Assembly: GCF_002102395.1 (NCBI RefSeq)
Contig: NZ_LQPZ01000017.1
Location: 124,001 to 188,000 of the forward strand
Reading direction: 5' to 3'
From: Mycolicibacillus trivialis
GTDB lineage: Bacteria > Actinomycetota > Actinomycetes > Mycobacteriales > Mycobacteriaceae
DNA length: 64,000 bases
Below the pieces are notes generated by a model that was not told where the DNA came from, searched no databases, and saw only the letters and a list, made by a program, of their open reading frames with translations. The number at the start of each line of letters is the position of its first letter. The first letter of the stretch is position 1. Shown here in pieces: positions 45,244 through 55,741 of this stretch. The position numbers and the translations under genes were made by a program.

Positions 45244-45780
45244 ATGACCTACCCGCCGCCGGGCAACTACCCGCCGCCAGGGGGCTACAGCGCATCCGGT
45301 GCGGTGGGCAACCTGCCGCAGTCGGCGTACACGTCGTGGGCCACCCGGGTGGGGGCCTACCTCATCGACGCCGTCCCGCCGCTGGTGGTGTACGGGCTCG
45401 CGTGGGGATTCGCGACGGGCACCGCCGACAAGCAGTGCTATTCGACCGGCTACGGCAAGGCCTGCGCGGTGACCTACACGACGGGGGGCAGTGCGCTCCT
45501 CCTCCTCGCCGGGCTGGCGGTGTTCGTCTACGCCATCTGGAACTTCGGTTACCGGCAGGGCACCACCGGGTCGAGCATCGGCAAGTCGGTGCTGAAGTTC
45601 AAGGTCGTCGGGGAGGCCACCGGCCAGCCGATCGGCTTCGGGCTGTCGTTCGTGCGCCAGATCGCCCACGCCATCGACGGCGTCATCCTGTGCATCGGCT
45701 ACCTGTTCCCGCTGTGGGACCAGAAACGGCAGACCCTCGCCGACAAGATCATGTCGACGGTCTGCCTGCCGCGGACCTGA
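45244..45780 (+). CDS. pra: RDD-family membrane protein Pra (proline-rich antigen homologue)
   Basis: Membrane protein of 178 residues. A short Pro/Gly/Tyr-rich leader (MTYPPPGNYPPPGGYSASG) precedes an RDD domain starting at SAYTSWATRVGAYLIDAVPP, with three to four transmembrane helices; GTTGSSIGKSVLKFKVV and FLFPLWDQKRQTLADKIM-like sequence close the domain. The Pro-rich leader is much shorter than in the roughly 240-residue M. tuberculosis protein. The ATG has a GAGGAGCG ribosome-binding site. It lies between cbs and metB as in Rv1078. Function unknown. Confidence 0.92.
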   Translation: MTYPPPGNYPPPGGYSASGAVGNLPQSAYTSWATRVGAYLIDAVPPLVVYGLAWGFATGTADKQCYSTGYGKACAVTYTTGGSALLLLAGLAVFVYAIWNFGYRQGTTGSSIGKSVLKFKVVGEATGQPIGFGLSFVRQIAHAIDGVILCIGYLFPLWDQKRQTLADKIMSTVCLPRT

Positions 45781-45800
45781 CCCGGCCCCGGCCCACCGGC

Positions 45801-45806
45801 TAGGCT
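45801..45806 (+). promoter_or_regulatory. -10 element of metB
   Basis: TAGGCT (TANNNT) ends 9 nt before the metB ATG at 45816, leaving a leader of about 0-3 nt. metB is thus likely transcribed separately from pra. Confidence 0.45.
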
Positions 45807-45815
45807 GGGTCGGCG

Positions 45816-46985
45816 ATGAGTGAACAACGTTCGACCCGACGATCGCCGGGCCTGTCCACCACCGCCATTCACGCCGGCTACCGGCCGGATCCGGCCACCG
45901 GCGCGGTCAACGCGCCGATCTACGCCAGCAGCACCTTCGCCCAGGACGGGGTCGGCGGCATGCGCGGCGGCTACGAGTACGCCCGCACCGGCAACCCCAC
46001 CCGCACCGCGCTGGAGACCGCGCTGGCCGCCGTCGAGGCCGGCCGGTACGGCCGCGCCTTCGGTTCGGGCATGGCCGCCACCGACACCGCGCTGCGGGCG
46101 CTGCTGCGCCCCGGCGATCACCTGATCATCCCCGACGACGCCTACGGCGGAACCTTCCGGCTGATCGACAAGGTGTTCACCGGGTGGGGGATCGACCACA
46201 CCCCGGTGTCGCTGTCCGACCCCGACGCGGTCCGCGCCGCGATCACCGACAAGACCCGGCTGATCTGGGTGGAGACCCCCACCAACCCGCTGCTGTCGAT
46301 CGCCGACATCGCCGCGCTCGCCGAGATCGGGCACGCCGCGGACGCGAAGGTCGTCGTCGACAACACCTTCGCCTCACCGGCGCTGCAGCAACCGCTGACC
46401 CTGGGCGCCGACGTCGTCCTGCACTCCACCACCAAATACATCGGCGGGCACTCCGACGTGGTCGGCGGCGCCCTGGTCACCGACGACGAGGAGACCGACG
46501 CCGCGTTCGCGTTCCTGCAGAACGGCGCCGGGGCGGTGCCCGGCCCGTTCGACGCTTACCTCACCCTGCGCGGGCTGAAGACGCTGGTGCTGCGGATGCA
46601 GCGGCACAGCGAGAACGCCGCGGCGCTGGTCGAGATGCTGTCCGGCCACCCCGCGATCGCCCGGGTCTACTACCCCGGCCTGCCCGATCACCCCGGCCAC
46701 GACGTGGCGGCCCGGCAGATGCACGGCTTCGGCGGCATGGTGTCGGTGCGGATGCGCGGCGGCCGCGCGGCTGCGGAGAAGCTGTGCGCGGGCACCGAAC
46801 TGTTCATCCTCGCCGAATCGCTGGGCGGGGTGGAGTCGCTGATCGAGCACCCGGCGGCGATGACGCACGCCTCGACGGCCGGTTCCCAACTGGAGGTGCC
46901 CGACGACCTGGTCCGGCTCTCGGTCGGGGTGGAGGACGTCGCGGACCTGCGGGCCGACCTGCAGCAGGCGCTCGAAGGCGTCTAG
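45816..46985 (+). CDS. metB: Cystathionine gamma-synthase
   Basis: PLP enzyme of the Cys/Met metabolism family making cystathionine from an activated homoserine and cysteine. The 389-residue protein has YEYARTGNPTRTALE (phosphate and substrate contacts), FGSGMAATDTALRALL, the PLP Asp in DAKVVVDNTFASP and the PLP Lys in VVLHSTTKYIGGHSDVVGG. The C-terminal SLGGVESLIEHPAAMTHAST is typical of gamma-synthases and lyases, which cannot be separated by sequence alone; the name follows synteny with Rv1079. It converges on greA with a 6-nt gap. Confidence 0.94.
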   Translation: MSEQRSTRRSPGLSTTAIHAGYRPDPATGAVNAPIYASSTFAQDGVGGMRGGYEYARTGNPTRTALETALAAVEAGRYGRAFGSGMAATDTALRALLRPGDHLIIPDDAYGGTFRLIDKVFTGWGIDHTPVSLSDPDAVRAAITDKTRLIWVETPTNPLLSIADIAALAEIGHAADAKVVVDNTFASPALQQPLTLGADVVLHSTTKYIGGHSDVVGGALVTDDEETDAAFAFLQNGAGAVPGPFDAYLTLRGLKTLVLRMQRHSENAAALVEMLSGHPAIARVYYPGLPDHPGHDVAARQMHGFGGMVSVRMRGGRAAAEKLCAGTELFILAESLGGVESLIEHPAAMTHASTAGSQLEVPDDLVRLSVGVEDVADLRADLQQALEGV

Positions 46986-46991
46986 CGGCGG

Positions 46992-47486
46992 CTAGCCGGT
47001 GTAGGGCTCGGCGCTGAGCAGCGTCACCGTGATGGTGCTGCCGTCGGGCACCGTGTAGCTGCGCTTCTCACCGACCTCGGCGTTGAGCAGCGCAGCGCCC
47101 AGCGGCGAGTTCGGCGAGTAGACCTCCAGGTCGCCCTCGTGGATGCCCTCCTGGCGGGTGGCGATGAGGAAGGTCTCGGTGTCGGACTCGTCGTCGTCGT
47201 AGTAGACCTTCACCACCGACCCCGGCAGCGCCACCCCGGACTGGGTGGGCGCCTCGCCGACCTTCGCGGTGTTGAGCAGATCCTGCAGCTGACGGATCCG
47301 CGCCTCCTGCTGGCCCTGCTCCTCCCGCGCGGCGTGGTAGCCGCCGTTCTCCCGCAGGTCGCCTTCCTCGCGGCGGTCGTTGATCTCCGCGGCGATGACC
47401 GGACGGTTGGCGATCAACTGGTCGAGCTCGGCCTTGAGCTTGTCGTGTGACTCCTGGGTCAGCCAGGTCAGCTGAGTCTCCGTCAT
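46992..47486 (-). CDS. greA: Transcription elongation factor GreA
   Basis: Rescues backtracked RNA polymerase by stimulating transcript cleavage. The 164-residue protein starts [20 protein letters not shown] at 47486, the family start; the longer in-frame reading to 47657 is not GreA-like. The N-terminal coiled coil has the basic/acidic tip [20 protein letters not shown] with Asp and Glu that enter the polymerase channel. The C-terminal FKBP-like domain ends [20 protein letters not shown]. An inverted repeat with a third partial copy lies upstream at 47569-47654. Confidence 0.97.
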   Translation of the reverse strand: MTETQLTWLTQESHDKLKAELDQLIANRPVIAAEINDRREEGDLRENGGYHAAREEQGQQEARIRQLQDLLNTAKVGEAPTQSGVALPGSVVKVYYDDDESDTETFLIATRQEGIHEGDLEVYSPNSPLGAALLNAEVGEKRSYTVPDGSTITVTLLSAEPYTG

Positions 47487-47568
47487 CTGGTCACGCTCCT
47501 TGTGTCGTCTCCGCGAGGTGGTGCTCGAGCGGGCGCCGCCGCCGTCCGCTGGGAACGACGCGGTCACC

Positions 47569-47654
47569 CCGTGTATTGCCGTAACGCTGCGGTGCCAGTC
47601 TGTACCCGCGCTAATGCAGCAATACACGGTCCCAGCAGGAACCGTGTATTTGCT
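47569..47654. promoter_or_regulatory. Three copies of a GCAATACACGG motif, two as an inverted repeat
   Basis: AATACACGGT at 47621-47630 is perfectly mirrored by ACCGTGTATT at 47641-47650 across a 10-nt loop, and a third copy (CCGTGTATTGCC) lies at 47569-47580. The cluster is 83-168 nt upstream of greA and just past the end of the DUF4307 gene. It could be an operator for greA or a terminator for the upstream gene; the third copy favours a binding site. Confidence 0.45.
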
Positions 47655-47705
47655 CACACGATACCACCGCGCGGCGCCCCACGGCGGGTCGAACGCGACC
47701 CGACC

Positions 47706-48140
47706 TCAGCTCGACCGCAGGTAGTCGGGCACCTCGGTGCCGCAGCCGTAGATGTCGCCCATCGCCGGCTTGGCGCTGGACTTCAGTTCCGTGGTCACCA
47801 CCACCGTCGCCTGCGACGACGGCGGCACCAGCACCTCCCGCCGCCCGGTCTCGCTGCCGTCCTTGGCCCGGACCCGCACGATGCACTGCGCGGGCCGCGC
47901 CGGGTCGGCGCGGGTCACGGTGATGGTCACCGACACCGTCTCGTCGTCGATGAGCTCGTAGGCCACCAGCTTGCCGCTGACGTCGTCGCTGCCGAACCGC
48001 TGGTAGCCCAGCACCGCGATGACAGTCCCCGCGGCGATGGCCAGCACGGACACGGCGATGATCACCCGACGCCGCGGCGAGCCGGGCAGGCGACGGCGGC
48101 CGTACCGACTGCCGGGGCCGGGTGAGGCGGGTTGGGTCAT
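47706..48140 (-). CDS. DUF4307 membrane protein (Rv1081c-like)
   Basis: A 144-residue single-pass membrane protein. A basic N-terminal tail (RYGRRRLPGSPRRR) precedes one transmembrane helix (VIIAVSVLAIAAGTVIAVLG). The outer DUF4307 domain is a beta-rich region with two Cys (AQCIVRVRAKDGSETGRREV and IYGCGTEVPDYL). Function unknown. It is divergent from mca with an 89-nt gap and precedes greA in the same direction, an order conserved in mycobacteria. Confidence 0.88.
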   Translation of the reverse strand: MTQPASPGPGSRYGRRRLPGSPRRRVIIAVSVLAIAAGTVIAVLGYQRFGSDDVSGKLVAYELIDDETVSVTITVTRADPARPAQCIVRVRAKDGSETGRREVLVPPSSQATVVVTTELKSSAKPAMGDIYGCGTEVPDYLRSS

Positions 48141-48229
48141 GGTGACAGGATCGACTATCGGGTGGTCCTCGACAAAATGGAACTATTGGAACCAGAACGA
48201 CACGACCGGACACAGGCAGGTGGGGGCAC

Positions 48230-49102
48230 GTGAGTGGACTGCGGCTGATGGCGGTGCACGCTCACCCGGACGACGAGTCCAGCAAGGGCGCGGCCACCGT
48301 CGCGCGCTACGCCGACGAGGGGCATCGCGTGATGATCGTGACCCTGACCGGCGGTGAGCGCGGCGACATCCTCAACCCGGCCATGGACCTGCCGCACGTG
48401 CGCGGCCGCATCGCCGAGGTGCGCCGTGACGAGATGGCGGAGGCCGCCAAGATCCTGGGCGCCGAGCACACCTGGCTGGGGTTCATCGACTCCGGCCTGC
48501 CCAAGGGCGACCCGCCGCCCCCGCTGCCCGCCGACTGCTTCGCGCTGGCCCCGATGGAGGACGCCACCGCCGCGCTGGTGCAGGTGGTCCGCGAGTTCCG
48601 GCCGCACGTGATGACCACCTACGATGAGAACGGCGGTTACCCGCACCCCGACCACATCCGCTGCCACCAGGTGTCGATCGCCGCCTACGAGGCCGCCGCC
48701 GATCCGGCGATGTTCCCGGAGGCGGGGGCGCCGTGGTCGGTCGCCAAGCTCTACTACATCCACGGGTTCCTGCGCGAACGGATGCAGTTGCTCCAGGACG
48801 AGTTCGCCAAGCAGGGCCGGGAGGGGCCGTTCGGCAAATGGCTGGCGCGGTGGGACCCCGACCACGACCACTTCGCCCAGCGGGTCACCACCCGGGTGGA
48901 ATGCGGGGCCTACTTCGACCGCCGCGACGACGCGCTGCGCGCCCACGCCACCCAGATCGACCCCAAGGGCGACTTCTTCGCCGCCCCCATCGACTGGCAG
49001 CAGCGGCTGTGGCCGACCGAGGAGTACGAGCTGGCCCGATCAAGGGTGCGCACGACACTGCCTGAAACCGATCTCTTCGCCGGAATCGAGGACCCCGAGT
49101 GA
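48230..49102 (+). CDS. mca: Mycothiol S-conjugate amidase
   Basis: Zinc amidase that cleaves mycothiol conjugates of electrophiles and drugs to a mercapturic acid and GlcN-inositol. The 290-residue protein shows the LmbE/PIG-L zinc motif [13 protein letters not shown] (His12, Asp15) and the third ligand in [15 protein letters not shown]. The GTG start at 48230 lies after GGGGGCAC. Its stop overlaps the next gene's GTG by 4 nt. The family also includes MshB of mycothiol synthesis; length and synteny with Rv1082 favour Mca. Confidence 0.95.
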   Translation: MSGLRLMAVHAHPDDESSKGAATVARYADEGHRVMIVTLTGGERGDILNPAMDLPHVRGRIAEVRRDEMAEAAKILGAEHTWLGFIDSGLPKGDPPPPLPADCFALAPMEDATAALVQVVREFRPHVMTTYDENGGYPHPDHIRCHQVSIAAYEAAADPAMFPEAGAPWSVAKLYYIHGFLRERMQLLQDEFAKQGREGPFGKWLARWDPDHDHFAQRVTTRVECGAYFDRRDDALRAHATQIDPKGDFFAAPIDWQQRLWPTEEYELARSRVRTTLPETDLFAGIEDPE

Positions 49103-49375
49103 CCCTGTTGTGGACGATCGCCCTGACCGCGGGGCTCTACGCCGACGACGCCCCGCCCAACACCGGCCCGGAGTTCGGCAAGGCCAGCCCGTTCGGCCTG
49201 CTGGTGGTGGTGTTGCTGCTGATCGGCACCGTGCTGCTGATCCGGTCGATGAACCGGCACCTCAAGAAGCTGCCGGGCACGTTCGACCCGGACAACCCCG
49301 AACCCGACCAGGCCGCCGACGAAGGCACCCTCGACCCGCCGGCCATCCCCGACGAGCCGCAGCGCGGGAAACCGC

Positions 49376-49389
<14 letters not shown>
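49099..49389 (+). CDS. Small single-pass membrane protein (Rv1083-like)
   Basis: A 96-residue protein with a hydrophobic N-terminus ([13 protein letters not shown]), a short loop and one strong transmembrane helix ([20 protein letters not shown]), then a hydrophilic acidic/Pro-rich C-terminal tail starting [18 protein letters not shown]. No enzymatic motif is seen. It overlaps mca by 4 nt and the DUF255 gene by 14 nt, so the three are translated as one block, as in Rv1082-Rv1084. Function unknown. Confidence 0.85.
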
Positions 49390-51382
<1,993 letters not shown>

Positions 51383-51395
51383 CGCCGCGGCCGTG

Positions 51396-51401
51396 TAACC
51401 T
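51396..51401 (+). promoter_or_regulatory. -10 element of the ketosteroid-isomerase-like gene, leaderless spacing
   Basis: TAACCT (TANNNT) ends 7 nt before the ATG at 51409, predicting a leaderless transcript that starts on the start codon. Confidence 0.5.
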
Positions 51402-51408
51402 GCCGCCC

Positions 51409-51801
51409 ATGGCCACCGCAGAAGCCGCCGCAGCGCGCAGGCAGAAGATCACCGACACCGTCAACCGCTACCTGGAATTGGTCGCCGCCGGCGACGCCGA
51501 CGGGTTGGTCGCCCTCTACACCGACGACGCGACCGTCGAGGACCCGGTCGGTGGCGACGTCCACATCGGGCCGGAGTCGATCCGGCGGTTCTACAGCGCG
51601 CTGCAGGCCGGCACGGTCACCACCGAGTTGGTGACCCTGCGGGTCGCAGGCAATGAGGCGGCGTTCCTGTTCCGGCTGACCATGCAGGTGGGGGACAACC
51701 GGATCCGCATCGAACCGATCGACGTGATGGCGTTCACCGAGGACGGCAAGATCGCCGCGATGAAGGCCTACTGGTCACCGGAGAACGTCGTTCCGCTGTG
51801 A
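51409..51801 (+). CDS. Ketosteroid (delta5-3-) isomerase-like SnoaL-fold protein
   Basis: A 130-residue protein with strong resemblance to pseudomonad steroid delta-isomerase: RYLELVAAGDADGLVALYTD, DDATVEDPVGGDVHIG and FTEDGKIAAMKAYWSPENV. The catalytic set is present at the right spacing: Tyr21, Asp45 (general base) and Asp105 in IDVMAF. KSI moves the double bond of 3-keto-delta5-steroids through a dienolate. No other steroid genes are in the window, so the substrate is open. I recall no counterpart at this place in M. tuberculosis. Confidence 0.82.
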   Translation: MATAEAAAARRQKITDTVNRYLELVAAGDADGLVALYTDDATVEDPVGGDVHIGPESIRRFYSALQAGTVTTELVTLRVAGNEAAFLFRLTMQVGDNRIRIEPIDVMAFTEDGKIAAMKAYWSPENVVPL

Positions 51802-51811
51802 GCCGCGGTGT

Positions 51812-52513
51812 TCAGTACAGCGCGGCGAACCAGATCGCGATGTACTGACAGATCGCCGCGACCGCGGTGAGCGCGTGGAAGAACTCGTGGTAGCCGAAGG
51901 TCCTGGGCCACGGGTCCGGCCAGCGCACCGCGTAGAGGATGGCCCCGATGCTGTAGAGGGCGCCGCCGACGGCCAGCAGCACCATCGCCGCCACCCCGGC
52001 GTGCTGCATGATCACCGCGATGAAGAACGCCGCCACCCAACCCAGCAGCAAATACAGTGGCACCCCCACCCACTTCGGCGCGGTCGGCCAGCACACCTTG
52101 AGCAGCACCCCGGCCAGTGCACCGATCCAGACCACCGCCAACACCAGCCGGCCCTGCGCGGGCCCCATCGCCAGCACCGCGAACGGGGTGTAGGTGCCGG
52201 CGATGAACACGAAGATCATCGCGTGATCGACCCGTTTCATCCGCATCCGGGCGGCCACCGATGCCCAGGTGATCCGGTGGTAGGTGGCGCTCACCGCGAA
52301 CATGCCCACCACCGACACGGTGTAGACGAACGTCGACACCCCGGCCTTCGGACCGGCCAGCGGCCAGGTGACCGCGATCAGGGTGGCCCCGGCGATCGCC
52401 GCCACCACCGCCGAGACCAGATGAATCCAGCCGCGGGCCCGGGGCCGGGCCGCAACCGGCGGCGGCGCGAAATCGAGGGGCTGCACGAGGTTGGGGCCGG
52501 TGTCGATACTCAC
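51812..52513 (-). CDS. Hemolysin III / TrhA-family membrane protein (Rv1085c-like)
   Basis: Seven-helix membrane protein of the hemolysin III/PAQR family, 233 residues. The cytoplasmic N-terminus is Pro/Arg-rich. Family motifs are [20 protein letters not shown] with the conserved Ser/His, [19 protein letters not shown] with the Asp/His pair, and the C-terminal [20 protein letters not shown] with the zinc-type His residues. Bacterial relatives affect membrane fluidity or homeostasis; hemolytic activity should not be assumed. It is divergent from uppS across 65 nt and converges on the isomerase gene with a 10-nt gap. Confidence 0.92.
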   Translation of the reverse strand: MSIDTGPNLVQPLDFAPPPVAARPRARGWIHLVSAVVAAIAGATLIAVTWPLAGPKAGVSTFVYTVSVVGMFAVSATYHRITWASVAARMRMKRVDHAMIFVFIAGTYTPFAVLAMGPAQGRLVLAVVWIGALAGVLLKVCWPTAPKWVGVPLYLLLGWVAAFFIAVIMQHAGVAAMVLLAVGGALYSIGAILYAVRWPDPWPRTFGYHEFFHALTAVAAICQYIAIWFAALY

Positions 52514-52564
52514 TCTTGCCTTCCCTCCCGCGGGATCACCGGTGGACGTTGCCGACCTTCACAG

Positions 52565-52570
52565 TAGTCT
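52565..52570 (+). promoter_or_regulatory. -10 element of the Z-prenyl synthase gene, leaderless spacing
   Basis: TAGTCT (TANNNT) ends 8 nt before the GTG start at 52579, placing transcription start at or next to it and arguing against the longer ORF from 52516. Confidence 0.5.
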
Positions 52571-52578
52571 CGGATTCC

Positions 52579-53370
52579 GTGGCGATCATTCCGCAGCGTC
52601 TCAAGGAGCCGGTTTACCGGCTCTACGAGCTGCGCCTGCGCCAGGGGCTGGCCGCCAACCACTCGAAGCTGCCGCGGCACATCGCGGTGCTGTGCGACGG
52701 TAACCGGCGCTGGGCGCGTGACGCCGGCTACCACGACGTCAGCTACGGCTACCGGATGGGCGCCGCCAAGATCGCCGAGATGCTGCGCTGGTGCCAGGAG
52801 ACCGGCATCGAGGTGGCCACCGTCTACCTGTTGTCCACCGAGAACCTGCAGCGCGACGCCGACGAACTCGGCGCGCTGATCGAGATCATCACCGAGGTCG
52901 TCGAGGAGATCTGCGCACCGGAGAACCGCTGGAGCGTACGCACGGTCGGCGACCTGGAACTGCTCGGCGCCGACGCCTCCCGCCGGCTGCGCGACGCGGT
53001 GGATTCCACTCGGGACAAGAACGGCGGCTTTCACGTCAACGTCGCGGTCGCCTACGGCGGGCGCCGCGAGATCGTCGACGCGGTGCGCGCCCTGCTCGGT
53101 AAGGAACTGGCCGAGGGCCACAGCGGCCAGCAGCTCATCGAGGCGGTGACGGCCGAAGCCATCTCGGAGAACCTGTACACCTCCGGACAACCCGATCCCG
53201 ACCTGGTCATCCGGACCTCGGGGGAGCAGCGGCTCTCCGGGTTCCTGCTGTGGCAGAGCGCTTACTCCGAGATGTGGTTCACCGAGGCGTACTGGCCGGA
53301 GTTCCGCCGGGTCGACTTTCTGCGGGCGCTGCGCGACTACAGCGCCCGGCGCCGGCGCTACGGCCGCTGA
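52579..53370 (+). CDS. uppS: Short-chain (Z)-prenyl diphosphate synthase (Rv1086-like)
   Basis: Cis-prenyltransferase of 263 residues starting VAIIPQRLKEPVYRLYELRL, as in Rv1086, which makes Z,E-farnesyl diphosphate for decaprenyl phosphate synthesis. The catalytic Asp is in HIAVLCDGNRRWAR; other family blocks are GYRMGAAKIAEMLRWC, TVYLLSTENLQRD, NVAVAYGGRREIVDAV and PDPDLVIRTSGEQRLSGFLL with the C-terminal WFTEAYWPEFRRVDF. Product length cannot be derived with certainty from sequence; the short-chain call rests on similarity to Rv1086. Confidence 0.92.
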   Translation: MAIIPQRLKEPVYRLYELRLRQGLAANHSKLPRHIAVLCDGNRRWARDAGYHDVSYGYRMGAAKIAEMLRWCQETGIEVATVYLLSTENLQRDADELGALIEIITEVVEEICAPENRWSVRTVGDLELLGADASRRLRDAVDSTRDKNGGFHVNVAVAYGGRREIVDAVRALLGKELAEGHSGQQLIEAVTAEAISENLYTSGQPDPDLVIRTSGEQRLSGFLLWQSAYSEMWFTEAYWPEFRRVDFLRALRDYSARRRRYGR

Positions 53371-53415
53371 GCGTTCGCACCGTTCCGCCGGCCCCTCGCG
53401 TGGAAGACTGACACC

Positions 53416-54816
53416 GTGGCTGCGTTGTCGGCGGTGGTGTTCGCCCTGAGCTGGTGGCTGGGCCTGTATCTGCTGGCGCGCAACCCGCGCAAGCCGGTGC
53501 TGGCGTGGGCGGCGGCCGGGCTGTGCGGGTTCGCGCTGGTGGTGGCCGTCGACGCGGTACGCCTGGTCACCGGGGGCGATCTGCTCGACCGGATCGAGAT
53601 CTACCTCGTCGCCTTCCCGGCCGCCGCCTGGTTCGCGGTGCTGCTGGAGTTGGCGCGCCCCGCCGACCGCCGGGCGGGCCGGGCCGGCACCCTGATCCTC
53701 ACCGCCGCGGTGACCGCGGCGCTGCTGGTGGCCGCGGCCCTGGCGGGCGGCGTCGGCGGGCCACTGCGGACCGGGCATTGGCTGATGTTCGCGGTCATCT
53801 CGCTGTCCACGCTGGCGGCCATGGGCCACGCCGCGCTGCGCACCGCCCAACCCGGCTCGGTGGTCGGGGTGGTCGTGGTGGCGACGCTGTTCTTCGCGTT
53901 GGCCAACGCGATCCTGATCATCCCGCTGGGGCTGATCCCCAGTGCGGTGGCGCTGGCGTCGACGGGTTTCGACGTTCTGCTGCTGGGCGTGGCGGTCGCG
54001 GTGTGGGATGCCTTCGACGAGGGGCAGGCGTTGCGCGCCGACATGCTCCGGTCGTTCCTGGGCGCGGTTGCGGTCGCGGTGGTCTTCGGACTGCAGGTGC
54101 TCGCCGCGATGGCGATGACCGAGACCGGGACCGCCACGCTGACCATCCTGGAATTCACCACGCTGGCGGTCGCCATCGCGCTGCAGGTCTTCGCCGGCCC
54201 GCTCTCCGGGCTGCTGGACCGGTTGGCGTTCTGGAACTCCCCGGCGCTGCGCGCCGACCGGGCCGCACTGCGCGACACCGAGTCGGCGTTGCCGCTGCGC
54301 GCGACCGGACCCCTCGACCACCTCGACGACGACACCTTCGCCCGGCTCACCCGCCGGGCGTTGAGCCACTACGGCGATCTGCCCAAGCTCATCGCCAGTC
54401 CGCTGACGGCGCTGCCGACGATCGATCAGCGGCTGGCCGAGCGCGGTGCCGCCGACCAGCCCCTGGAACGCGCCGCTGAGCTCAAAGCACTCCTGGCCGA
54501 GCACATCGGCAGGCTCAAACCCCGCGACGGCGGCGACTTCGGCACCACCGAGGAGTGGCGGCACTACAACGCGCTGTACTTCCCCTACGTCGCGGGGGTG
54601 CGCGCCTACGCCCAGAACGCCACCCCGGCCGGCCTCGACCCCACGGCTCGGCAGGCCTGGCGGTGGCTGATCACCGAGGTCCCGCAGCGCTCCCTGCACA
54701 ACTGGCAGAACGCCGCGGCCCGGCTGATCGCCGCCGAGTTGCGCGCCGGCGCGGCGGCGGCCGGTGATGTGGCAGTAGGTGGCAGTGCGATGTCTACACC
54801 TGGCAGCCGCGGCTGA
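53416..54816 (+). CDS. Unrecognised polytopic membrane protein
   Basis: No family recognised. The 466-residue product has eight or nine transmembrane segments in the first 285 residues, the last being ILEFTTLAVAIALQVFAGPL. A soluble C-terminal part of about 180 residues follows, starting DRLAFWNSPALRADRAALRD and containing GTTEEWRHYNALYFPYVAGV. The topology, a 7TM-like block plus a cytosolic domain, recalls signalling proteins, but no kinase, cyclase or DNA-binding motif is visible. Start GTG at 53416. The next gene follows after 49 nt with its own ribosome-binding site. Confidence 0.7.
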   Translation: MAALSAVVFALSWWLGLYLLARNPRKPVLAWAAAGLCGFALVVAVDAVRLVTGGDLLDRIEIYLVAFPAAAWFAVLLELARPADRRAGRAGTLILTAAVTAALLVAAALAGGVGGPLRTGHWLMFAVISLSTLAAMGHAALRTAQPGSVVGVVVVATLFFALANAILIIPLGLIPSAVALASTGFDVLLLGVAVAVWDAFDEGQALRADMLRSFLGAVAVAVVFGLQVLAAMAMTETGTATLTILEFTTLAVAIALQVFAGPLSGLLDRLAFWNSPALRADRAALRDTESALPLRATGPLDHLDDDTFARLTRRALSHYGDLPKLIASPLTALPTIDQRLAERGAADQPLERAAELKALLAEHIGRLKPRDGGDFGTTEEWRHYNALYFPYVAGVRAYAQNATPAGLDPTARQAWRWLITEVPQRSLHNWQNAAARLIAAELRAGAAAAGDVAVGGSAMSTPGSRG

Positions 54817-54865
54817 GCAGGGTCAACGGTGTCGATCACCGCGCAGACACCGTAGAGGAGCAGCC

Positions 54866-55741
54866 ATGCCGACCCCGCCCGCACCGCAGCCCGACGACCG
54901 CGAGGTCGAACTGAGCATCGGCACCGTCCGCTACCGCGACGCGGGCGCCGGCGACCCGATCGTGTTCGTCCACGGCGTCTTCGTCGACGGCCGGCTGTGG
55001 CAACCGGTCGTCGACCGCCTCCGCGACCGGTACCGCTGCCTGACCCCGGACCTGCCGCTGGGCGCGCACGTCGTACCTGCCCGGCCGGGCGCCGACCTGC
55101 ACCCCCGGGCGGTGGCGCGGGCGATCGGCGAATTCCTGGCGGCACTGGATCTGCGGGAGGTCACCCTGGTCGCCAACGACACCGGCGGCGCGCTCACCCA
55201 GCTGCTGCTGGCCGACGGCTGCGACCGGGTCGCCCGGGTGGTGCTGACCCCGTGCGACTCCTTCGACAACTTCCTGCCGCCCTCGATCCGGGTCCTGCAG
55301 ATCGCCCCGAAAGTGCCCGGCCTGCTGGCCCTCGGCGGTGTGCTGCTGCGCGCCCGCTGGGTGCAGCGGCTGGTCTACCGGACGCTGGCCAAGGGGCCGG
55401 TGCCCGACGAGGCCCTGGCCGACTGGATGCGCCCGTTCAGCACCGATGCAGCGGTGCGCGCCGACGTCGGCCGGTTCCTGCGCGGCATCGACAACGCCGA
55501 CACGCTCGCCGCGGCCGACCGTCTCACCGGGTTCGCCGCGCCGGTGCTGCTGCTGTGGCCCCGCAACGCGCCGTTCTTCCCCTACCGGCACGCCGAACGC
55601 TGGACCCGGATCATGGCCGACGCGACGCTGGTGGAGGTGCCCGACAGCCGCACCTTCGTCTGCCGCGACCAGCCGGCGTTCACCGCCGAGCGGATCGGGG
55701 CGTTCGTCGGCGCTACAGCTTACGGAGACGCAACCGGTTGA
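54866..55741 (+). CDS. Alpha/beta-hydrolase with Asp nucleophile elbow
   Basis: Alpha/beta-hydrolase fold protein of 291 residues. Canonical parts are [16 protein letters not shown] (oxyanion region) and the elbow [18 protein letters not shown], where Asp105 takes the nucleophile place, as in haloalkane dehalogenases. The C-terminal region where the catalytic His is expected reads [20 protein letters not shown], with no His, so normal hydrolysis is uncertain. The ATG at 54866 follows AGAGGAGC. The last 29 nt overlap the convergent coaA gene. Confidence 0.82.
   Translation: MPTPPAPQPDDREVELSIGTVRYRDAGAGDPIVFVHGVFVDGRLWQPVVDRLRDRYRCLTPDLPLGAHVVPARPGADLHPRAVARAIGEFLAALDLREVTLVANDTGGALTQLLLADGCDRVARVVLTPCDSFDNFLPPSIRVLQIAPKVPGLLALGGVLLRARWVQRLVYRTLAKGPVPDEALADWMRPFSTDAAVRADVGRFLRGIDNADTLAAADRLTGFAAPVLLLWPRNAPFFPYRHAERWTRIMADATLVEVPDSRTFVCRDQPAFTAERIGAFVGATAYGDATG

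Noticed and set aside
47487..47657. Longer GreA start at 47657
   Set aside because: The extra 57 residues are not GreA-like and cover the inverted repeat; the family start is at 47486.
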